Numbered from the stretch's first letter, positions 1-11,889 are shown. The stretch is 64,000 nucleotides of DNA from Stomorhina lunata (GCA_933228675.1 OW121743.1:58110406-58174405); one strand, 5' to 3'. The notes: generated by a model not told the origin, from the letters alone. Numbers and translations are program-made.

Positions 1-588
1 TGATACCCAGTGGATAAATTTCTCATGCTGCCAAAATGTAGCTCTTAGAATAACAAATCACCTCGCCACATCATCTACATTTTGTTGTGTTATAGTAAAG
101 TAACACAACAAAATGCTAACTCAGCAGTTCTTATTGGGATATCTTCGGAGAAATCATCCAAACTTTAACATCACACAGTTGGAGTCTTCTGCAAGTCATA
201 TGAGGAAAGATCTTCGCATGCATGAGTATAGCATACAAAGATATGTACTTGATCGTTTAGAAAATACCTTTTACATGGCAGCATTAAGCAACATTTATAG
301 AGACGTATTTTACTTCACGATTTCATCAAGTTATCGCATGAATGTTTATTAGGTCACCCAACGCCTATAGCAGAAAAAGAAAAGAACTTGCCGCTGAAAA
401 CAAGAATCGTTCTGGCTCAACTGAGATCGGGATGGAGCAACAGAGTAAACATCATTTGGTCCCGCATAGACAGTGCCGTCTTCAACGTACACCCAGCACG
501 TGATCAGAATTTTCAACCTACTTCTCTTAGTGATTGTACTATTCCATTGGAAGTAGCACTATTTTCCTGGTCTAGATCTCTAAACTAA
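1..588 (+). pseudogene. Non-LTR retrotransposon ORF2, C-terminal fragment (jockey type), broken
   Basis: Read in frame 2 and then, after a shift, in frame 1, this is the region downstream of the reverse transcriptase in jockey-like elements. Recognisable blocks are HNKMLTQQFLLG followed by RRNHPNF (from about 104), a YSIQRYV block, and then LPLKTRIVLAQLRSGWSNR with SRID (from about 385), the usual tail that normally precedes a CCHC-like motif. Frame 2 runs from base 2 through an in-frame TAA at about 101 and stops at 350. The continuation starts at 349 in frame 1 (LGHPTPIAEKEK), so there is a frameshift near 348. The frame ends at 588 without the expected cysteine cluster. The 5' part of the element lies outside the window. 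Clade assignment is from memory of the family; the breaks are seen directly. Positions 45870-46735 may derive from the same kind of element. Confidence 0.72.
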
Positions 589-2616
589 TTACCCGTAAAC
601 AACAAATTAATAAAATTGTAAAAATTTTGTATGATTCAAATACTTTTTTAAATCTGCTTTTAAATTGAATGATAATTCGCAATTTAATTGACGCCACTAT
701 TGCCGTTTTCAACTCAACTCAGTTTGGTCGTCAGCCAGTCGACCTATGTTAGGTTGAGTTTCGCATATCAACAAATTATTTGGTTGAGTTGAGTCGACCA
801 AACCGCCGGACTCAGGTTGGCACAAAGTTCAATGGTCTCTATGTGAAGTCTTTATACCAAATACGTTGGAAAGCTTTACACAGTAACCCAAACACGACAA
901 CTGTTTGCTAATCACTTAATAATAAACTGATTTGGTCAATTTCTTAAAATAGTAGGAAAGAACTTACCTTCATGGGAATTGTGGTCACATCACGGTCAAT
1001 TTTCATATACCTACAGCTATAGCCAACATAACACCTTTGCACATACTTAATTGAACTTTTTAACGAACCGATCGAGTATTGTTTATCATACATAAAAACT
1101 CAATAAAATCATTTCCTTTGGAGAAAAAAATATGACAATTTTACTTTTTACAGTTACGTTTAATTTTGTTCGTCTGCAGAGTTGCATTTGTAGCAAAACA
1201 CCGTTTTACACTTGGACACAAAAGTGTGAGTAAAAGTGAGAGTACATCATTCCCTGCATGAGATGTAGGCCACATTTCCACCTTAAACTAAACAGCTTTT
1301 TCTTTCCTTTAACCGCCCAGTGTAAATTGCTGTTAAAATTCTATTTGCAAATTGTTGTTATTGTAAAAACAAGTTTACTTAAAATGTTACTAAAATTTAC
1401 AACTCTGTCTGCTTGATTAACATAAACAATTGTTTGCCAATAGAGCTGCCGTACTAAAATAATGATGTACGAATTTCTATTTAAGACACAAACCTTTAAT
1501 ATGTTAAGCCACTGAGGGCATTGTCCATGATAATTTGTTTCTTTTAAATGGCAATACTATCTACTGAAGAATGATAATTTTAATCTGGCAATAAAATGTT
1601 TTAAAAATATAACGAATTCTAGGATTTTAAACCTAAATTTTAGATTTATTTATCTCTGTTATAAAAACTGTAAATATTTAGTATAAAATATTTGATATCT
1701 TAAATTTGTTAGTATTGGGAACTAAGAGAACAACTTAAATTGATTAAAAAAAATAAATGAATACAAATTTTTGTTGATACAATGTAGCATTCCAAACTGT
1801 TAACAAAATTTAAAATCTCTAATACATTCTTATCATTTGACAGCAGCCATTATTCATTAGAATTTCAAACATTCACGTTGTTTTTCGTGATCAAGTCAAA
1901 TTAATAAGAAGTTCAGGTTCAAAGTTCCATTCTTTGGCAGCTAAACATGATCATGACTTTCAAACAAACGGACTCTAGTGGCAAAATAAAAATATTTTAA
2001 GCAAAACTTTGTGTTTTTCTTTTTTGCAACAAAACACAGAGTAAAGTATTTTAGGAACCTAACAACAAACAAAGAACAACAATCAACTTTAAGCCAGACT
2101 CCAAGTACGAGAAGTAATGTCCCAACAATATACAATTAACAATAATTGAAATATTTGAAGCTATACAATGTATTGGTCATTTGGTTATAACAAATAAATA
2201 TGCCCCTCATGCCCTTATATGGGTTCAAGAGCCAACATTTTTTCTTTATTTTTAGCATGTTAATGATAAATACGGAACAATATATAAACGATACTTTTAC
2301 ATAAGATAAGATACCTTCCATATACTACAAGTAAATACCAAGACTTACTGTTGTCTGTTTAAAGTATATTCATACTTCTTTAAAATCTTGCATTTCTTAT
2401 TATGGAGTAAATCAAGTATTCATTGCCCCAGTCAGGCATACATTTATGTATGTAAAGATTTAAGACCGTATTCATCTAATAACGGCTGGCCATTAAAATA
2501 CCATAAACAAAAAAAAAAATAAAAAAACAGCAACAATCTTAAAAACCAGTTTTGGCCATAAACAAATCAATTTATCTGGTTTGTTAATGATTTTTTTTGT
2601 GGGTTTCGTAAGATCA
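589..2616. other. AT-rich stretch without recognisable gene
   Basis: I see no coding region or known repeat here. Short open frames near 1941-2321 on the minus strand have no recognisable content. Around 709-806 the words CAACTCAACTCA and GTTTGGTCG recur in both orientations, giving a weak, rearranged inverted repeat. A poly-A run lies at about 2508-2528. Confidence 0.5.
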
Positions 2617-3250
2617 GTTTGTGATACCCTACACCAGATTTTCGGTATAAAATTTGTATAGAAAACAATTTTTTATGGAAATTTTTCGGTATAAAAAAAT
2701 TTTAATAGAAAATTTTCGTTGTAACAATTTTTTATGGAAAATTTTAGGTATTTAATTTTTTTTAGAAATTTTTCGGTATAAAATTTTTTATAGAAAATTT
2801 TCGCTATAAATTTTTTTATAGAAAATTTTTCGGTATAAAACTTTTTATAGAAAATTTTCCGGTATAAAACTTTTTTTTAGAAAATTTTTCGATTTAAATT
2901 TTTTTATAGAAAATTTTTTGGTATAAAACTTTTTTTTAGAAAATTTTTCGGTATAAATTTTTTCAGTATAAAATTTTTATAGAAAATTTTTGGTACAAAA
3001 GTTTTTTATATAAAATTTTCGGTATAAAATTTTTTATAGAAAATTTTCGGTATAAAATTTTGTATCGAAAAATTTTCGGTATAAAATTTTTTATCGAAAA
3101 ATTTTCGGTATAAAATTTTTTGATAGAAAATTTTCGGTATAAATTTTTATATAAAAATATTTTTGGTATAAAATTTTTTGATAGGAAATTTTGGGTACAC
3201 AAATTTTGTATAAAAAAATTTTCGTTACAAAATTTTTCTTCGTATAAAGA
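2617..3250. repeat. Degenerate AT-rich minisatellite, ~29-bp unit (family A)
   Basis: About twenty diverged units each contain TATAGAAAATTTTCGGTATA or a close variant. Unit length drifts between about 27 and 31 bp through changes in A and T runs. This is the same motif as the large arrays at 3.7-6.4, 52.5-56.4, 57.9-60.5 and 61.4-63.2 kb. The minus-strand open frame across it (2963-3202) is only repeat sequence. Confidence 0.9.
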
Positions 3251-3655
3251 AGAGACAAAGATATATATTAAAAATATGAGTAGGACATAATAAGTCGTTG
3301 CTAACTTAATCTCTTTATGATCATATCATATTTTTCAATTCAACTTAATTTATATCATATTTTTGTTGACCAAACCGGCTTTTTTTTAACGTGCTCATAA
3401 TTAAATTTTATTACTATTTTTCTTTTGCATAAATAAAAAACATTTTGGCGCTAAAAACAAACCAGAATTGAGATATCAGTTTCTTTGAAAAACAAAAAAT
3501 GGATTCATTTTTGTAGATTTCCATTAAAATAAACAAAAATTTATGGATTTAAGAAGATAATAAATAATTATTCATAAACAAAAAATAAAGTTATGACAAG
3601 GTTATAAATCAAATTTTTCATATAAAATTTCAATAATAAGACTTTGATAATTTTA
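3251..3655. other. Non-repetitive AT-rich spacer between two array blocks
   Basis: Unique-looking sequence of about 400 bp interrupts family A. No gene, terminal inverted repeat or known element was recognised. Confidence 0.5.
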
Positions 3656-4500
3656 TTAATTGTTTATATAAAAAAATACAAATTTTATAGAAAATTTTTC
3701 AGTTTAAAAATTTTATAGAAAAAAAAAAATTTTCTATAGAAAATTATTCGGTATAAAAATTTTCTATAGAAAATTATTCGGTATAAAAATTTTCTATAGA
3801 AAATTTTTCGCTATAAAAATTTTCGGTTTAAAAATTTTTTATAGAAAAATTTTCAGTTTAAAAATGTTTATAGAAAATTTTTCGGTTTAAAAATTTTTTA
3901 TAGAAAATTTTTCGGTTTAAAATTTTTTTAAAGAAATTTTTCGGTTTAAAATTTTTTTTAAACAAATTTTTCGGTTTAAAAATTTTTTTAAAGAAATTTT
4001 TCGGTTTAAAAATTTTATATTTTCTATAAAATTTTTTCAAATTTTCAGTATAAAAATGCCATACAGAACATTTTTCTATATAACTTTTTTTATAGAAAAT
4101 TTTTCGGTTTAAAAATTTTTTTATAGAAAATTTTTCAGTATAAAATTTTTTATAAAAATTTTTTTCAGTATAAAAATTTTTTATAGAAAATTTTTCGGAA
4201 TAAAAATTTTTTATAGAAAATTTTTCGGTATAAAAATTTTATATAGACAATTTTTCGGAACAAACATTTTATATATAATATTTTTTGGTATAAAAATTTT
4301 ATATAAAAATTTTTTTATAGACAATTTTTTAAAGAAATTTTTTATAGAAAATTTTTATAGAAATTTTTTTATAGAAAATTTCTATAGAATTTTTTTTATA
4401 GAAAATTTCTATAGAAATTTTTTTATAGAAAATTTCTATAGAAATTTTTTTATAGAAAATTTTTATAGAAAATTTTTTATAGAAAATTTTTTATAGAAAA
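3656..4500. repeat. Family A minisatellite, degenerate portion
   Basis: Units with the core TATAGAAAATTTTTCGGT continue with irregular lengths. Between about 4310 and 4500 the unit collapses to half-monomers of roughly 15-20 bp lacking the CGG(T) part, as at the other edge (6176-6428). Irregular edges around a homogeneous centre are what unequal exchange predicts. Confidence 0.9.
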
Positions 4501-6030
4501 TTTTTCGGTATAAAAATTTTCTATAGAAAATTTTTCGGTATAAAAATTTTATATAGAAAATTTTTCGTTATACAAATTTTTTATAGAAAATTTTTCGGTA
4601 TAAAAATTTTATACAGAAAATTTTTCGGTATAAAAATTTTATATAGAAAATTTTTCGGTATAAAAATTTTATATAGAAAATTTTTTGGTATAAAAATTTT
4701 ATATAGAAAATTTTTCGGTATAAAAATTTTATATAGAAAATTTTTCGGTATAAACATTTTATATAGAAAATTTTTCGGTATAAACATTTTATATAGAAAA
4801 TTTTTCGGTATAAAAATTTTATATAGAAAATTTTTCGGTATAAAAATTTTATATAGAAAATTTTTCGTTATAAAAATTTTATATAGAAAATTTTTCGGTA
4901 TAAAAATTTTATATAGAAAATTTTTCGTTATAAAAATTTTTTATAGAAAATTTTTCGGTATAAAAATTTTATACAGAAAATTTTTCGGTATAAAAATTTT
5001 ATACAGAAAATTTTTCGGTATAAAAATTTTATATAGAAAATTTTTCGGTATAAAAATTTTATATAGAAAATTTTTTGGTATAAAAATTTTATATAGAAAA
5101 TTTTTCGGTATAAAAATTTTTTATAGAAAATTTTTTGGTATAAAAATTTTTTATAGAAAATTTTTCGTTATAAAAATTTTATATAGAAAATTTTTCATTA
5201 TAAAAATTTTATATAGAAAATTTTTCGTTATAAAAATTTTATATAGAAAATTTTTCGTTATAAAAATTTTATATAGAAAATTTTTCGTTATAAAAATTTT
5301 ATATAGAAAATTTTTCGTTATAAAAATTTTATATAGAAAATTTATCGTTACAAAAATTTTATATAGAAAATTTTTCGTTATAAAAATTTTATATAGAACA
5401 TTTTTCGTTATAAAAATTTTATATAGAACATTTTTCGTTATAAAAATTTTATATAGAACATTTTTCGTTATAAAAATTTTATATAGAACATTTTTCGTTA
5501 TAAAAATTTTATATAGAACATTTTTCGTTATAAAAATTATATATAGAAAATTTTTCGTTATAAAAATTTTATATAGAAAATTTTTCGTTATAAAAATTTT
5601 ATATAGAAAATTTTTCGTTACAAAAATTTTATATAGAAAATTTTTCGTTATAAAAATTTTATATAAAAAATTTTTCGTTATAAAAATTTTATATAGAAAA
5701 TTTTTCGTTATAAAAATTTTATATAGAAAATTTTTCGTTATAAAAATTTTATATAGAAAATTTTTCGTTATAAAAATTTTATATAGAACATTTTTCGTTA
5801 TAAAAATTTTATATAGAACATTTTTCGTTATAAAAATTTTATATAGAACATTTTTCGTTATAAAAATTTTATATAGAACATTTTTCGTTATAAAAATTTT
5901 ATATAGAACATTTTTCGTTATAAAAATTTTATATAGAAAATTTTTCGTTATAAAAATTTTATATAGAAAATTTTTCGTTATAAAAATTTTATATAGAAAA
6001 TTTTTCGTTATAAAAATTTTATATAAAAAA
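4501..6030. repeat. Homogeneous 30-bp tandem array (family A core), 51 monomers
   Basis: From 4501 to about 6030 the sequence keeps perfect 30-bp phase. Each monomer reads TTTTTCGGTATAAAAATTTT or its CGTTA variant, followed by ATATAGAAAA. CGGTA monomers dominate to about 5160 and CGTTA monomers after that. Five consecutive monomers ending in GAACA (5371-5520) recur as five at 5761-5910, 390 bp or 13 monomers away, suggesting a multi-monomer duplication. Because 30 is a multiple of three, stop-free 10-residue periodic frames arise; they are not genes. Confidence 0.97.
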
Positions 6031-6430
6031 TTAGTATAAAAATTTTATATAGAAAATTTTTCGGTATGAAAATTTTATATAGAAAATTTTTCGGTATGAA
6101 AATTTTATATAGAAAATTTTTCGGTATAAAAATTTTATATAGAAAATTTTTCGGTATAAAAATTTAAGAAAATTTTTCGGTTTATAGAAAATTTTCTATA
6201 GAAAATTTTTTATAGAAAATTTTTGTTAGAAAATTTTTTTTAGAAATTTTTTTTTAGAAAATTTTTTATAGAAAATTTTTTTTAGAAAATTTTTTATAGA
6301 AAATTTTTTATAGAAAATTTTTTTTAGAAAATTTTTTTTAGAAAATTTTTTATAGAAAATTTTTTTTAGAAAATTTTTTTTAGAAAAATTTTATAGAGAT
6401 TTTTTTATAGAAAATTTTTATATGAAACCT
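6031..6430. repeat. Family A array edge, collapsing to ~15-bp half-units
   Basis: After a phase break near 6030 a few CGGTATAA monomers persist to about 6175. From there to about 6428 the sequence is TAGAAAATTTTTT-like half-units of roughly 14-16 bp. This is the right edge of the array. Confidence 0.9.
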
Positions 6431-7140
6431 TTTAAAACTGAAATCCATAATTATAACAAACTATTAAAAATTTCCTTGTATCATTAATTAAAAGAAAAAC
6501 CAAAAGTCATCATCATCATATTTTATAGGTATAATTTCAAAATGAAGATCTCAACAAAAAAGTGATTACTATTTTCAAGCCTTTCTCTGTCGATCACGAG
6601 CCTACTTTTATTGTACATATTTTTTGATCAAGTCATTGTACTAGACATTTTTGAATATTTGTTTTGTGATTTTACATTGTTTTCAAATTTTTTTTTTGCT
6701 ATTTATTCCATTTCTATTTAATAGAAACTCATGTTTAAAACATTAAAAATAAGTTTAAAATTTGAAAAGTTTTTTTATTTGAAAAGCAGCAGAATATTTA
6801 TTTATTGTTTTGTTGGCGGACTTTGAATATTTTATAATAAACTTTTTATATTTTTTTTAAAGATTTCATCATTTTTTGCAAAAGTTTTTCGTTTTTGTAT
6901 TTTGTTCAGTTCTGGTTGATTTACTCACATGTCGGCCCTCGAAAACAAACGATTTTTGAATTTGATAAAAAGCAAAAATGTTTGCTAAAATATAATATTA
7001 AATAATAATGAATACTTTTAGATTTATAACAACATGTAGACAATATAATTATCATATTTAGTAGTAAATAGTCTTTTCTAATTTATCAGAAAAAAAACTA
7101 GCTAAAACCCGGTTTGCTTCGGTAAGCCGGACTGTATCAA
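6431..7140. other. AT-rich unique stretch
   Basis: No gene, terminal repeat or known element was recognised in about 700 bp. Confidence 0.45.
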
Positions 7141-7204
7141 AGAAAATTCGTCAATATAAAATATTTTATGGAAACTTTCGATATAAACATTTTTAAAAAT
7201 TGTA

Positions 7205-8100
7205 ATACCCCTCACCACTATATTTACTATACTATATTTGTCATAGACCCAGCTTTTAGTATATCAATAGGCTTAGAATCACTTTCTGAGCCGATTTAGC
7301 GATGTAAGTCCGTCTGGCTGGCTGGCTGGACCCCCATGTAAACCATGTAATCAAAGTACAGGTCGCAATTCTTAAGATAATTCCATGGCTATTGAAATTC
7401 GTCAAAATCCGCCCATTATTTATGGTACCTCCCATAGGTCCCACTTTCCGGAATTGATATATTAGCCACAAGTATCAATATTTTTTTATAAAATTAAAAA
7501 AAACAAGTAAGAAAATGCTATATTCGGTCAAGCCCGACCATACGGTATCCTTCACCACTAAGGTTAAGGTGTTTTTTTTCTGTATAAAGACAAATATTTG
7601 CTAAATTTTGCCATCATACAAACATTTTCTCAAAACTTATATATTTAAGCTGTATCCGTCATTTGGACTTATATGAGAGCTAGGGTCAAATGTAGACCGA
7701 TTATCTCAAAATTTGGCAAATTGATTACAGTTTCGTTGAAATCGGTCCACATACAAACTCTTCTGTCAAAACGCATTAAATGAGACAAAAATCACTAAAA
7801 CGCTCGTAAATCTAAAGATAATGAGAATTTTAAGTTTATTTTTTGCATTCATAATTTTTGTAACAACTGTTATCTGATAAATGTTCGAGATAATCGGTCC
7901 ACATTTGACCCTAGCTCTCATATAAGTCCAAAATGACGAAAACAGCTTAAATATATAAGTTTTAAAAAAATGTTTGAATGATGGCAAAATTTTGCAAATG
8001 TTTGTCTTTATTCAGGAAAAAGAACACCTTTGGCCTTAGTTGTGAAGGGTATCGCATGGTCGGGCTTGACCAACTATAGCACTTTCTTACTTGTTTTTTA
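7205..8100 (+). mobile_element. Dispersed element R1, copy a (interrupted)
   Basis: R1 is a roughly 0.8-kb dispersed non-coding element with at least seven copies in this window. Its plus orientation begins with a hairpin built on ACCCTTCACCACC, has a GTCCGTC/GGCTGGCTGG proto-microsatellite near the start, and ends with CTTTCTTACTTGTTT after GGTCGGGCTTGACCGACTA. Copy a has its first half at 7205-7495 and its second half at 7731-8100. Between them sits a second R1 fragment in reverse orientation. I see no coding capacity. Resemblance to mini-me/DINE-1 (Helentron-related) elements of flies is inferred from the GTCY repeat and the subterminal inverted repeats. Confidence 0.85.
7500..7730 (-). 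mobile_element. R1 fragment inserted in reverse inside R1 copy a
   Basis: Starting with AAACAAGTAAGAAAATGCTA, this is the reverse complement of the R1 3' end. It is complementary to about 7870-8098, so the pair forms an inverted repeat with arms of roughly 220 bp. It ends abruptly at about 7730, where the plus copy resumes with TTTCGTTGAAATCGG. Confidence 0.85.
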
Positions 8101-8420
8101 TATAAATTTATTTCGAGAAGTTTCGATATAAAATTTTTTTTAGAAATTTTTGCGATATACATATTTTTAATAGATATTTCGAATTAGGCATTTATTAAAG
8201 AAAATTTTTCAATATTAATTTTTTTTTATAAAAAACTTTCGATATAAACTTTGCTTATAAAAAAATGTTTGGATATAAATTTAAAAGTTTCGATATAAAA
8301 CTTTTTTAAAGAAATAAAAATATTAAAAATTTGTATAAAAACTATTCGATATTAAAATGTTTAATAGATAATTTTTCGATATTTAAATAAATTTTTTTGT
8401 AAATTTTACTAAAAACGGAT
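8101..8420. repeat. Highly degenerate family A minisatellite patch
   Basis: Words such as TTTCGATATAAA and AATAGATAATTTTTCGATAT occur at roughly 30-40 bp spacing, resembling family A (GATATAAA variant) but strongly decayed. A similar scrap lies at 7148-7190, on the other side of R1 copy a. Confidence 0.6.
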
Positions 8421-8767
8421 AAAAGCGCCATCCATACTCACTTGAGATATCATTTCAATATGTAGCCCATTTGATAGTCTATAAAAAAAACAAACAAACA
8501 TACCAACAGATATTATAGATTTTTGTATAAATATTTATCTATATAGAAGCCAGACTACGCTCGTAAAATGCGACCATAGAAGTTTTGAAATTATATTTTA
8601 ACTTTTATTTTCAACGAACAACTTAATTAAAATGTGGGTGGAGATTTTAAATAAAATAGGGTTTTTATTAAGTTTAGAGAAATAGCCATCCCATTTAGTT
8701 TTATTTTTAAGAAATGTTAAAATTTTATCAAAAAATAACAAAATTATCGGGATGTATACATTTTTAA
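8421..8767. other. AT-rich stretch, nothing recognised
   Basis: No gene or known repeat was seen. Confidence 0.4.
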
Positions 8768-9357
8768 ACAAGTAAGAAAGCTCTATAGTCGGCCAAGCCC
8801 GACCATACGATACCCTTCACCACTAAGGTCAAAGGTGTTATTTTTATTATTACTGTTTACAGTTGTTACAAAAATTATGTATGCAAAACCTAAAACCCAA
8901 AATTTTCATTATCTTTAGATTTACGAGCGTTTTAGTGATTTTTTGTCTCATGAGAGCTATGGTCAAATGTGAACCGATTTCAACGAAATTTGGTACAGTG
9001 ATTTAAGTTTATATAAGCAGTATTTTTTTAAATTTCATGAAAAAATATTGATATTTGTGGCCAATATATCAATTCCGGGAAGTGGAACCTATGGGAGGTA
9101 CCATAAATAATGGACCGATTTTTACCAATTTCAATAGCCATGATCCCATTATCAAAATTATAAAATTATCTGTGCCAAATTTCATCAAATTATCTTTAGA
9201 ATTGCGACCTGTAGTTTGATTAAAAGGTTTAGTACCTGGTTGACCGAGCCTTGCTCGGGGCTTTATGATAAGCATTTTGAGGCAAATTTTAAAGTTTTTA
9301 TATATTTGATTTTATACAGTTACAGTTTAACTCATTTTAAATAATTTTGAAAATTGG

Positions 9358-10140
9358 TCATACCAACAGAAACCTCCGTCGACTCATGCGCAACAACTTT
9401 GCTAATGATTATATTCTGATCAAATGCACAGTTTACGATTTAATTAATTTTGAGTAGTTTTCAGTGGCGCCGCCTGAAGTCGTTCATACCACTAAGAAAC
9501 CTTCATCTGCTTATGCGTAACAACTTTGCTTATGATCATAACATGATCAAATGCACAGTTTATGATTTAATTCACTTATAGTCTGATCAAATGCACAGTT
9601 TACGATTTAATTCATTTTGAGTAATTTTCAGTGGCGCCACCTGTCGGACTTTGGTCATTCCAATTAATAAACCTTCGTCGGATTATCCGCAATAACTTTG
9701 CTAAAAATCATAGCATGATTAAATGTACAGTTTGCGATTAAATTGACTAAGTAAATTTCAGTGGCGCCACCTGTCGAAATTTCTTCATACCAACTAAGAA
9801 ACCTTCGTCGGCTCATGTGCAACAACATTGCTAAAGATTATAGCATGATTATATGTACAGCTTACGATTAGATTGACTTTGAGTAATTTTTAGTAGCGCC
9901 ACCTGTCGGAAATTATACACACCAATTAAAAAGCATTCGCCGGCTCATGCGCTACAACTTTGCAAAAGATAATAGTATGATCAAATGTACAGTTTACGAT
10001 TTAATTAATTTTTAGTAAATTTCAGTGGCGCCACCTGTCGGAAATTCGGTTTACCAACTTAAAAACCTCCGCCGGCTTATCCGCAACATCTTTGCTAAAA
10101 AGCATAACATGATCAAATTCACAGTTTACTATTCTATAAA
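9358..10140 (-). repeat. Internal ~131-bp tandem repeats of TR element A
   Basis: Six units each contain CAGTGGCGCCACCTGTCGG, an ACCAACTAAGAAACCTTCG-like block, a GCAACAACTTTGCTAAAGAT block and ATCAAATGTACAGTTTACGA. Starts lie near 9358, 9483, 9655, 9784, 9917 and 10048. The second unit carries an extra ~43-bp duplication of its GATCAAATGCACAG segment. The matching units in copy B lie at about 13180-13780. Confidence 0.88.
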
Positions 10141-10739
10141 GAACATACATACAGACAAACATTCATTTGTTTTAAAGTTATAACATTACTAATTTTTTCC
10201 CCTTTTTAATTGGTACTTCTTTGGTACCAATTGAATTCGGTACATTTTATTAGAAAGCAGTTAACATAATTTTCCTATTCATATTACTTTTGTAGATGTT
10301 AAGTTATCAGTTTATCCCTTTTTTACGCATTTTGGCCACAAAATCAAAAAAGTACCAAATACGTGTTCAATATTTCTTTCACATCTATTGATTGCAGTAC
10401 AAAGTTTGATTCTATATTCCTTAGTTTATAATATAAGAGTGGGTTAAAAAGGTACCAAAAAAACTATTTTCACCCTTTTTTACCCCTTATCGGACATAGT
10501 TTCAAAAAAGTACCAAACACCTGTCCGTTTATTTTCATAGCTGTTTAAAACGTAATTTAAATTTTGTTTCTATACTTATTACTTTAGGAGATATAGCGTT
10601 TTCGATTTTTTCCCCTTTTTACCCGTTTTTACCCTCTTAGAGCCAAATGTTCCAAAAGTCCCTTCTTCTTCGATCTATACATCAAAAAAAGTCCCACTGT
10701 CCAAATTTTATCAAAATCGTTAGAGCCGTTTTCGAGATA

Positions 10740-10797
10740 GCCATACTATATATATATATATATATATACATACAATTATTGCTCGTTTAAGAATATT

Positions 10798-10834
<37 letters not shown>

Positions 10835-10860
10835 CAATTATTGCTCGTTTAAGAATATAA
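10740..10860. repeat. (TA)n microsatellite with duplicated flank
   Basis: Two (TA)n tracts are each followed by CATACAATTATTGCTCGTTT and AAGAATAT. The ~50-bp unit is therefore duplicated, probably by replication slippage, at one end of TR element A. Confidence 0.9.
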
Positions 10861-11039
10861 TATGGGGGTCCAGCCAGACGGACGGACATCGCTAAATTGA
10901 CTCAGAAAGTGATTCTAAGCCTATTGGTATTTCTATGCGTTACATACATCAGCACAAACTTATAATACCCTTTCAACCTATGGTGGTGAAGGGTATAAAT
11001 ATAATAAATAGAGTAAGAGAAAGAACCTTGCGATACCTC

Positions 11040-11640
11040 TTATTTGATCTTGAACTCGTTTGATGAGATCGCATCCAAAAAAGCTTCATATAAGTCAAGA
11101 GAAGGTATTACAGACACCAAAAGCAATAAGTTTTAATAAAAGTGCACTCTATCGAAAGCCTTGCAAATACCTAGAGTCACAACTTTACTTACTCCAAATT
11201 GGTTAATAAAACTACACCATTTCTCTATTAGGAATACAAGTAAGTCCACCCCATACTGACGGTCGCTTAGTAAATTGTAAGACTCTAAATATTTAACCAA
11301 CAAATGGCTATTAGGCGATAATTTTCAGGGTTGTTAGCCGCTGCCTTTTTAGGGATTGACGTAACATTAGCAACCTTCCAACGCCGAGGAACTTCGCCGG
11401 CGGCTGCTGCAGAGGTTAGCTAAAGGATGCACAAGCGTCGAACAGCACTGCTTTAAGAACAGTGCTGAAATACCAAGCCGGCCCCGAAGACTTGTTTATG
11501 TTGAGATTTGTTAAAACCCTCTTAAATGCAAGAGCTTGAATAAATATATTTGGCATAGTTACAAATACTCTTACAAGCCCTGGTAGTGGTTGATCGCTTT
11601 CCGGCAAGTATACGAAATAACAGCGATTCTCAGGGCCAAT
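11040..11640 (-). pseudogene. Non-LTR reverse transcriptase fragment, heavily decayed
   Basis: On the minus strand, in successive frames, the reverse-transcriptase landmarks of jockey-type elements appear in the right order. LTNLNINKSSGP is at about 11490-11530, then WKVANVTSIPKK with NPENYRLIAIC at about 11290-11380, then ICKAFDRVHF near 11145-11175. The last corresponds to motif A (usually DISKAFDRVWH); the first catalytic aspartate is replaced by Gly here. Several frameshifts and stops separate the blocks, and the catalytic YxDD part is not present. This is a dead, 5'- and 3'-truncated copy in DNA between the two TR elements. Confidence 0.7.
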
Positions 11641-11889
11641 TCAAACGGAGTCATGGAAAAGTCATAGTGGACATTTGATATACATATTATATATCCCAAT
11701 TTGTAATAACGTTCCGTATGAAGACCAAACCTGTTTTAAATAATTAAATGGACAGCAGTGGTATAGGATATTAGGTGAGCGGGCTCGTTTGAGAATAATA
11801 AAGGGTTATCCATTTCGTGGTTTCAAAAGTATAGGAGTGAAATTCGACATCTGTTAAACCAATTTTTTTCTTTTCAGTTGAAAGACTGA

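Larger units (their letters stand above)
9231..10860 (-). mobile_element. TR element A: non-autonomous element with ~131-bp internal repeats
   Basis: The insertion inside R1 copy b is defined by comparison with intact R1 copies. Its left end has a perfect hairpin, CCGAGC-CTT-GCTCGG (9244-9258), 13 bases from the boundary. The middle holds about six ~131-bp tandem units, then a 'GGTACCAA' rich segment and a (TA)n tract. A second, shorter copy in opposite orientation lies at 12608-13984. A hairpin close to one end plus internal tandem repeats resembles non-autonomous Helitrons/DINE-TR elements. On the minus strand the end reads GGTACTAA, which would fit a CTRR terminus, but the other copy reads CTAT, so the class stays unproven. 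No coding capacity was seen. Confidence 0.75.
8768..10997 (-). mobile_element. Dispersed element R1, copy b (split by TR element A)
   Basis: The minus-orientation R1 starts with AAACAAGTAAGAAAG at 8768, has an internal deletion near 8855, and runs to about 9230. It resumes at 10861 with ATGGGGGTCCAGCCAGACGG and ends in the terminal hairpin CCTATGGTGGTGAAGGGTAT at about 10980-10997. The missing middle is exactly where TR element A is inserted, so R1 was in place first. Confidence 0.85.

Noticed and set aside
709..806. Possible palindrome around GTTTGGTCG/CGACCAAAC
   Set aside because: The two halves have their blocks in rearranged order, so no continuous stem forms.
4581..4787. Open frame with perfect 10-residue repeats on the minus strand
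   Set aside because: It is the 30-bp minisatellite read in a stop-free frame; it ends whenever a monomer variant introduces a stop. Frames at 2963-3202 and 3858-4040 are the same effect.
7256..7471. Minus-strand frames with YQFRKVGPMGGTINNG, also at 9069-9275, 17249-17446 and 26155-26421
   Set aside because: These are the R1 element read in an open frame; the frame is not kept across copies and no known domain is present.
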